NCBI RefSeq assembly: GCF_000275845.1
Contig: NW_006766886.1
Coordinates: 1,526,945-1,590,944 of the forward strand
DNA: 64,000 nucleotides
DNA from: Dichomitus squalens LYAD-421 SS1
Lineage: Eukaryota; Basidiomycota; Agaricomycetes; Polyporales; Polyporaceae
Direction of reading: 5' to 3'
Shown: positions 57,598 to 64,000 of the stretch, in pieces
Layout of the letters: each line of letters starts with the position of its first letter
Numbering within the stretch: position 1 is the stretch's first letter
Notes under the pieces: model-generated
Told to the model about the DNA's origin: nothing
What the model saw: only the letters and a program-made list of their open reading frames with translations
Database searches by the model: none
Translations under genes and position numbers: made by a program

Positions 57598-58845
57598 ATG
57601 GAAACGTTCGACCCCAAAGGCAATAGCAAGGCCACCGACGATGGTTTCTTTATGGAACGCGTCGAGATGCTCTACGAGCAAGGACTCGTAGACCTACGCG
57701 CTTTCGCAGAACGAGAGCATCGTCCTTTCGAAGAGGTGTGTCCGAATGGTGATGGCGATATGTGAGAGGAATGGCTTGAGCATGAGTGGCGACAGGTTAG
57801 AAGGTGTATGGCTGAGTTGCACTGCAAATTCCTGTTCGATGTTTCCAGTCCTCAGGCTGTTGGGACGAAGGATCGTGAGGAGCTGGGTTCGTTATTCTCA
57901 TCTTCCTCGTGCAGTTCGCTGTGGCTAAAGCACTTGCAGTCCATCGAGTGCTCAAGTCGGTCTCACAGGAGCTTGAGTCGCTCGAGACTCTCACAGGCGC
58001 ACAATCGTTCTTCGTCATCGTGAATCCTCACGATCAAGATGACCAAGGCTTCTTAGGCGGCACAGTCGTAGGACGCGAGTTCTGGCGCGGACATCGCGGT
58101 TGCGGCGCGCCAGGAGCAGAAGCGTTCAAGACTCATTGCCTTCGGGTCGTGCCTCAACTCACTACCGCCGCGTTTGGCCCGACTACCCGCCGGACCGTGT
58201 CGAACGCGAATTCCCGAAAGAAAGGACCCGCAAGGGAGCTGAAGACTGAGCTGTATGCGGGGGTCCGCGATGCACTGAGGTTGGCCTTCGTCCTGTTCCG
58301 AAGGGGTCTCGCGGGCTGATCGGGGTCCTGACCAGGGCCGTGTCAGGCGTGCGTAACGCAGAAATGAAGTGGACGAATCACTCTAAGCTGAGCGCATACG
58401 GGGTGCGCCTGGATGGTTGGCCTGACGGCGTCCCTGCGCAGAATCCATCCACATTGTCAGTTGCGCAGAATAAGCTACTACTCGACCTACTTCACGAAGG
58501 CAAGCTGTACTTCTCCCGTCTGGAAGGCAGACCTATACCCGATATCAACGGTGGAGAGGATGAGAAACTGTCAGATCGAGACGAGGACGCGATGTTCGAG
58601 GACTCGATCGATTATACGTGGGGGTCTGGCGAGGCTAAGGGCAACAGTAGCGAATCGCTCTTTATGGTCAGCAGTCTTCGTGGTTTGTGCATCATACGCT
58701 GATCCCTGTCCACAAGCCGCACTGCGACCCAGGATCCCCAAACTCAACGCCAGTCATGCAATCCGCCGCAGTCGAGAACAGCGCCTCGTGGGTAGACGAT
58801 GCAACTAGCGCTATTGCCACAAAGCGGAGACGCATTGACGAATGA
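57598..58845 (+). CDS. unknown basidiomycete protein
   Basis: ATG 57598 opens METFDPKGNSKATDDGFFMERVEMLYEQG (in two pieces). An intron ends at ..cgtgcag before FAVAKALAVHRVLKSV. The next exon runs through SFFVIVNPHDQDDQGFLGGTVVGREFWRG to DALR, which joins in phase to AVSGVRNAEMKWTNHSKLSAYGVRLDGWPDGVP (read in parts). The segment 'MKWTNHSKLSAYGVRLDGWPDG' followed by VAQNKLLLDLLHEGKLYFSRL is a pattern I associate with many uncharacterised Agaricomycete proteins. The end is acidic and then basic (KRRRIDE, stop 58843-58845), a possible nuclear signal. Exon ends between 57,740 and 57,910 and near 58,665-58,720 are tentative. Function unknown; nuclear location is inference. Confidence 0.6.
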
Positions 58846-60242
58846 TCGAAAATCAGTCTGCGCTTGCCCTACTCACAGGTGAGTGACCAAATTTTCACGC
58901 TTTAGCTCTCAACAGCGTCGCCGCGACGAAATTTCTCGTGCTCTGCGACTCCGTGTTGTCAGCATTTCCTGTAGTCGCGCCCACACTGATGCTTGTCGGA
59001 GAGTCCGACGATGAGGTTGTATTCTCGTATATCACTGTTATGCCGGAGAATGTGTCACATATGCAACACAAGCTTTCCTGCGCAATCTGGCCCACAGCTG
59101 TATATGGCCCAGAAAGCACGTCGATATCACCAAAGCGCTGTGCCCAATGATAGCGCTGGACCCTTTACGTTACTGTGAAATGTACGTGCTTTTCCCCACC
59201 CTTCGCGGACAGTGAGGGAAGGCGTGGACGCTCGCGCGCATGAATCAATCTTTGCTTTGCATCCCCATCTCGGGCATGTCACTTCATCTACTGACGTCCT
59301 CCGTTACAGCCTGCCTCCCATATTCTTGTATTGCACTATCGCCGAAGCCATGTCGGCCGACGATGGCCCTCGCTCTATCCCTAGGCGTCCGGGAGCGGGT
59401 CATCGACCACCCCTTAAACAGGGTGTTGAGCAGGGGCTCGGCTGGTCGGCTCTTTAAGAAGCATATGGTCGACTCTGCGAAGTATGCTTGCCGGACGGAC
59501 AGATGGCGTTGTCCGTAGGCGATGACGATATGGCGCTGTTTGGAGCGCAACGACAGACGCAATTGTTCACAGGCTTGAGGGGCACAGATGTCGTGCGGAC
59601 GGCGCACTGGCGATACGGCAGAACGTATATGGCCTCCGCGTTGTATGGCCGCACCATGCAGTTCTGAAGGGTTAGCGGTGGATGGTGGGCTTGGGTCTTC
59701 TCCGAGTCCTCAGATCAGGAACGTTCCGTGTCAATCGCTGCAGAAGGGATAGATGGCAGCAGGCATGATCACAAGCTATATCTGCCATGTCAGCGACATC
59801 GTGCCGAAGGAATGTTAGGTTGGGCTTTTCTGATAAGCGCGAGGAGTATAGAATTGGAGCATTACTCACCGTGTAGATACTGATTGCGCAAATTGCATGT
59901 GAGTCCAACGCTGTGAGCTGTCTAGGTGTCATCAAGACGTTCTCCGCCCGTTTGTGTCGCCGCCATGTACTGTTATTGTGCGAGTTAGGGAGGTCTGTTG
60001 CGTATCTATTTGCTCGAGACGACAGTCGTGCCGAGAGAGAGGTGGTTGAGAGGACCTTGCAAGCAAGGGGATGTAGGCATGATATGAAAAATTACTGATA
60101 TGGTGAAGTGTACGAACGTTGCGAGCGCATCAGTAAGGCTTCAGGAGTATTGACATAGCGTTGTTACATTCGAAAGAAGATGCAAACAATTATTACTCTA
60201 GCGGATTAACGACAGCGTGCTCATTTGATCAAACGTGCAAAG
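58846..60242. other. gene-poor stretch with coding-like pieces
   Basis: On the + strand 59,500-59,667 reads LPDGQMALSVGDDDMALFG through to YGRTMQF-stop, preceded in another frame by LALSLGVRERVIDHPLNRVL. This suggests a small or broken gene between about 58,900 and 59,670, but I could not join it or name it. The remainder to 60,242 shows nothing. Confidence 0.3.
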
Positions 60243-62513
60243 TCAGTATATGCCATCGTCCTCAAAATCTTGACCGCGATTATTTTCTTCATGCCCTCCT
60301 GATTGGGCTACCGGCACCTTTCTGGAACTATGACGTGACGTACGCTCGTAACAGAGTTCGATGGAGAGTTCGAAGTGATACTCTCGAATCGCACCGTACT
60401 GCCGCAGCGACCTCGTTAAGTTGTGCAAGCTCAGTCGCAAAGTACGGTGCCTTTCCATGTTTGATCCAGTAGGCAGTTCAAACGTAGTCCACGCTACATT
60501 CACGGCCTCGACCCGTAACGCATGAATCCGACGTTGACCATTTACTGCTTCCCAAACGTCAAGTCGTGGATGATGTGCGCAGTATACAGCGACATCCATT
60601 GCTTCCGGGTTGCGCCCAAGTCGGACGAGGATATGCTCGCGTTCTTTCGACGATGAAAGAAGGAAGACGTCATCCTTGCGGTGGAAGAGGCCCTTCCGAG
60701 GGAATGTTCCATTCAGAATCCCAGACATTCCCTCCAGCCTCGGCATATGGGTTACGGTAAAGCCTTGTCCGATGAGCAAGTTCCGGCTCCAATCGCAAAG
60801 CCCGATAATACGCCGGGAGAGAAGACTGTTGTCTGTGCGTACCGACCACGGACTGAGAGATTCTACGAACGAGACATCATCCTCGAGGAGGGGCTGGCCG
60901 CGTATGAGCACGTCCAGCAGGTGGATTGGCGCATTGACTATCTTGAGGTCTGCAGGTGATAGCGAGACGGTGCGGAATGGAGTCAGCGGCCCTGTGTCGC
61001 CTACCCTGATCCAACCGACCTCAACCTTCGACTCACTGCCCGTCAGTCCGTTCTCATCGGAATTCGCACATGAGAGGGGTAGTGCGACGAGCCGGCCGAA
61101 GCTGTCTTCGCATTCTAGGATCGCGAAGTGGGTGGGGGTAAACGTCACGGGCTGATCCAACGGGGCACAAATTGCGTATGTGCCGGAGCCGAAGAAGAAT
61201 GAGAGATGACTGCCTATGAGGGGGATCATTGGAAAGCGTGTGCGGATCCCGTAGGAAGTCGTCAGATACTCCGGAAGTGGGAGTCGGAAGGACGCACGAA
61301 GCCGCGCCGCAACTTGTTCGTGTGAAAGCGGCTTGACCTGGTCAGCAGAGGCGAAGGCTGCTGGTGATGGAGCGAGCAAGAACTGCAGATGGGAGACCGA
61401 CGGCAAGGACTCTGCGCATGAATGTCCCCATGCGAAGATGCTCTAGTCTGGGATGGCACGAAGAATGGCTTCCTGGAGGCGGACGAACGCGTTCCGGCCT
61501 TCTCCATAGTTAGTCGCAAGATGGAGGCCGAAGATTCCTAGGAGCGAGTACGCCTGATCCTCCACTCGGGTGGTCTCTCGCTTCGCTGCCCAAGACATCC
61601 GCCGCGCGACACTCGCGGAGTGAACAGGTCGATCTTGGTTGAGGATTGCGCGGTCCACACCTGTCACGGCTTCGATGACACGGGACAAGGTGCTCTTCGT
61701 CCCAAGAGGCCGCCAGTTCCGGGAGAAGAAAACCACGTACCGCGGCGCGACGAGCTCCTGTAATGTCCAGCCCCTATTGTGCCATCGAGCGCGACGGAAT
61801 TGGGAATGTGGGTCATCGACGATGTCATCATCATCTACGTCTGCAAGATAGACATAGCAGATACTGGCGCGGCTGTACCACTCGAACATCGAGTTGATAG
61901 CTTCTGAGAGCTCCGCGCTACTGCTTTTGTCTATGCAGCATGAATCAACCCAAAGCAGCTCGTATCCATCTTCTCGCGCTCGAGCGCAAGCGTCGCTGAG
62001 CTTCATGCAAACAAGGGGAGAGGATAGGATAGACGAAGCCGATATACTGGGGTGCTGGAAATGGGTCGTATCCCCTGCAACAGATGTTTCATCGGCGTCG
62101 AATGAATCTCTGAGAGTGGGCAAGACAAGTGCGGTATACGGCTCCCAAGGATGTACCAAAGAGACCAGGAGAATAGTGATAATGTTGACATAAACCCTCG
62201 AGAGTACTGATGGAGGAGTATGTCGGAGATGCGTTGCCAGGAAAAGGAGCGCAGAGATAGAATCCAGTATCATATCCCATGTCCAGGCCCCCACGCGAAG
62301 GGCGACATGGGATATCCCCGGTGGCTTGTCAGCCAAATAGAGCGTCTCGGCGATTACGTTCCTCTGCGCCCGAAAACTCTCCTGGATGGCGAGTATGTCT
62401 TGGTAGGACTGTTCACCATCGAGGAACCACGTGTGGGAGAGAATCGCATACGGCACATCGAGAGTACCATTGAATGAGCGGAACTCGCCAGTCGTGGTAT
62501 CGATGAGTCGCAT
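60243..62513 (-). pseudogene. HET-domain protein gene with one in-frame amber codon
   Basis: The ATG at 62513 gives MRLIDTTTGEFRSFNG, the usual start of basidiomycete HET proteins. The HET core is present: YAILSHTWFLDGEQSYQDI, then a hydrophobic insertion of about 110 residues, then DGYELLWVDSCCIDKSSSAEL, NSMFEWYSRASICYVYLADV, RGWTLQELVAPRYVVFFS and EDQAYSLLGIFGLHLATNYGEG. A TAG at 61445-61443 stops the frame after AILRAIPD. The next 399 codons remain open in the same frame and continue the family pattern (SIFAWGHSCAES, LPSVSHLQFLLAPSP) to TGA at 60243. Gln (CAG) is expected at the stop. HET proteins trigger cell death in heterokaryon incompatibility and immunity-like reactions. If TAG is obeyed, a 356-residue HET domain alone is made. 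Confidence 0.85.
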
Positions 62514-62561
62514 GAGAGCCTGCACTGTAGAAGTTATCGATATGCTGCATGCCAAAAACAT

Positions 62562-63194
62562 GAGAAACCCTCAAATAAAAGACTCACGGAGATAGCTTGA
62601 ACGGCGAACGCTTCCATGCTCCCGACGAGCAACAGCACGCTTTATATTGGCATAGGGGCTGTTCTGATAGGGGAAGGGGACTTTGAACGTATTCCATGTA
62701 TGCCGGCATGCTTCGCCAAGCGTGTAACACGAGGTAAGACTGGGACAGCTTTCTGGCGCCAGAGATGACAGAGAACATCAAGCGTGGGCGAAATGACCAG
62801 CCTAGACGACCTTGCAGTGCACACCGCCTCCTTGCTGCAAGGTCATGTTTTGTCAGACGGACAGACCTGTTCTGCGGAGTCGCCTTCCAGGCGACGAGCG
62901 TTCCTACTGACTTCACAGGCAGCTGCGAAGAGGAATCATTAGCGGTCAAACCGCTTATGCGTCCGCCAGTTGCCAGCATGGCACTGCAATGAAGCATCTG
63001 GGCCGGCGAATTCGGATTAGCGAGTCAGACCTTGAGGACACGGACCTGAGGACTCGGATGCGATGCGTGGAATGTTTATCTCATGGTACTGATTGCAGCA
63101 GATCACGCCTACTGCAGTCGGATAACGTCCAGGAGACAGCAAACAAAGGGTGCGGAGTGGTGTGGGTTGCGTGCCCTCTACGGTACATCATAAA
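62562..63194. other. intergenic
   Basis: The promoter side of the HET gene and the 3' flank of COX11. Opposed open frames at 62,584-62,997 have no ATG or domain support. Confidence 0.4.
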
Positions 63195-64000
63195 TTAAGC
63201 AGTCGTGTTTTTGCTGCGAACCTCCGCCTTTGGCGCATGCTCGTATCCGGAGAAACCCTGTGAAGCTTGCACGACGTCGTCAGGGGCATCGGGCTCTAGG
63301 TGTCCTTGCTCATTCCGCCGCGCCCTGCCAGAGGGAAAGATTATTAGCAACGTAACGTCGGGTCATAGAGATATACTAGCCGGAAGAACGTGTACGACAA
63401 GACAATGTCATCCAGGTTCCTGCACGCTGGATCATCCAACACATCACGATCAATGAAGAATAGCAGTGGCATGTCGACCTCTTCTCCGGCAAGGAGCTTC
63501 TGCTCCTCGAAACAGAAACATTCTACCTTCGCAAAGTACGGTGCAATCTGAACGGGGGACTGTCAGACACTTCGAGCGATACACAATCAGTGGCTGCATA
63601 CCCGGTCTGGAGTGACGTTGTACGTTGCGATACCAATTATATCCTTGTCGGACTTGTTCTTCGCCTTGTAGAAGGCAAGACTAGTCTCTCCGGGCAAAAC
63701 GCTCACAAATTTCTGCTGCGGGACAAACGACCACGGAAGTGCATCTGACGTGTCCGCATTGAAATGGACCTTGATGCGCTTGGCGTCCTCGACAGGAACA
63801 AGTCGCTCTGCTTCGAATTTGCCCATCCCGACCTTGGGCGTACCCGCAAAGCCCGTCGCAGCGCAGAACATGCGGTACAGGGGGACCGCCGCGTACGTCA
63901 CTCCCACTCCGAGAACGATCTAGGCGAGACATGCTCAGTGACAAAAGCTCGGAGCATATGTAATGGGGGGACGTACGACTGCCGTGGTATACATCAGCAG
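63195..64000 (-). CDS. COX11: COX11, copper chaperone for cytochrome c oxidase (5' end outside the window)
   Basis: The 5' exon is cut by the window edge; its last codons read LLMYTTAV before a GT donor near 63,976, the end of the membrane segment. Exon 63919-63602 continues IVLGVGVTYAAVPLYRMFCAATGFAGTP (read in parts), with the LYR..C motif of the CtaG/Cox11 family. Exon 63547-63381 holds IAPYFAKVECFCFEEQ with the CFCF copper ligands. The last exon, 63324-63195, gives ARRNEQGHLEP and a variable tail ending KNTTA-TAA. Cox11 sits in the mitochondrial inner membrane and delivers copper to the CuB site of Cox1. The last intron (63380-63325) fits only with a GC donor (CG|gctagt): using the nearby GT at CTA|gtatat would meet a stop within five codons. 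Confidence 0.93.

Noticed and set aside
1..64000. CRISPR arrays, operons, ribosome binding sites, rRNA
   Set aside because: The window is eukaryotic; no regularly spaced direct repeats or rRNA-like sequence were seen.

Overview
This is nuclear DNA from a filamentous basidiomycete, most likely a wood- or litter-decaying Agaricomycete of the Polyporales type. The signs are dense genes cut by many 50-70 nt GT-AG introns, GC-rich coding sequence, and typical families: F-box proteins, a HET-domain protein, a sedolisin, a GPI-type aspartic protease and small secreted proteins. All gene models below were joined by hand from conserved reading frames, splice sites and phase. No RNA or database evidence was available.

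Layout. 0.5-2.5 kb: secreted GH5 exo-beta-1,3-glucanase (+). 3.2-5.0 kb: unknown mitochondrial protein (-). 5.2-6.7 kb: ER DnaJ chaperone of the Scj1/DNAJB11 type (+). 7.0-9.4 kb: degenerate F-box and WD40 genes (+). 9.7-12.1 kb: unknown acidic/coiled-coil protein (-). 13.1-14.8 kb: F-box protein (+). 15.3-19.1 kb: exportin-T (+). 19.7-22.7 kb: cullin-3 (+). 23.8-25.1 kb: Gln-rich low-complexity protein (+). 25.7-27.8 kb: sedolisin (-).

27.8-40.2 kb is the accessory part. It holds a 725-bp TA-flanked inverted-repeat element, a coiled-coil protein (-), a decayed copy of a phosphatase gene, two tandem paralogous secreted proteins (+) with duplicated upstream DNA and zinc-finger relics, and the intact Shewanella-like phosphatase (-).

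40.6-64 kb: GPI-anchored aspartic protease (+), glutathione peroxidase (-) with a possible mitochondrial isoform, unknown protein (+), RMND1/DUF155 mitochondrial protein (+), MFS monocarboxylate-type transporter (-), an element with four GACCCCAGAA repeats, Gfo/Idh/MocA oxidoreductase (+), Acl4-type ribosome assembly chaperone (-), unknown protein (+), HET-domain gene (-) broken by one in-frame amber codon, and COX11 (-), whose 5' end lies outside the window.

The genes do not form one pathway. Housekeeping genes (CUL3, exportin-T, COX11, ACL4, RMND1, DnaJ) alternate with secreted hydrolases (GH5, sedolisin, aspartic protease) that fit external polymer breakdown. The fast-changing material is the tandem secreted-protein region, the inverted-repeat elements, and the broken F-box/WD40 and HET genes. 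I found no convincing multi-gene novel system. The best leads are the alternative start of the glutathione peroxidase, the single amber codon in the HET gene, the tandem secreted proteins with different C-termini, and three introns that appear to use GC donors.
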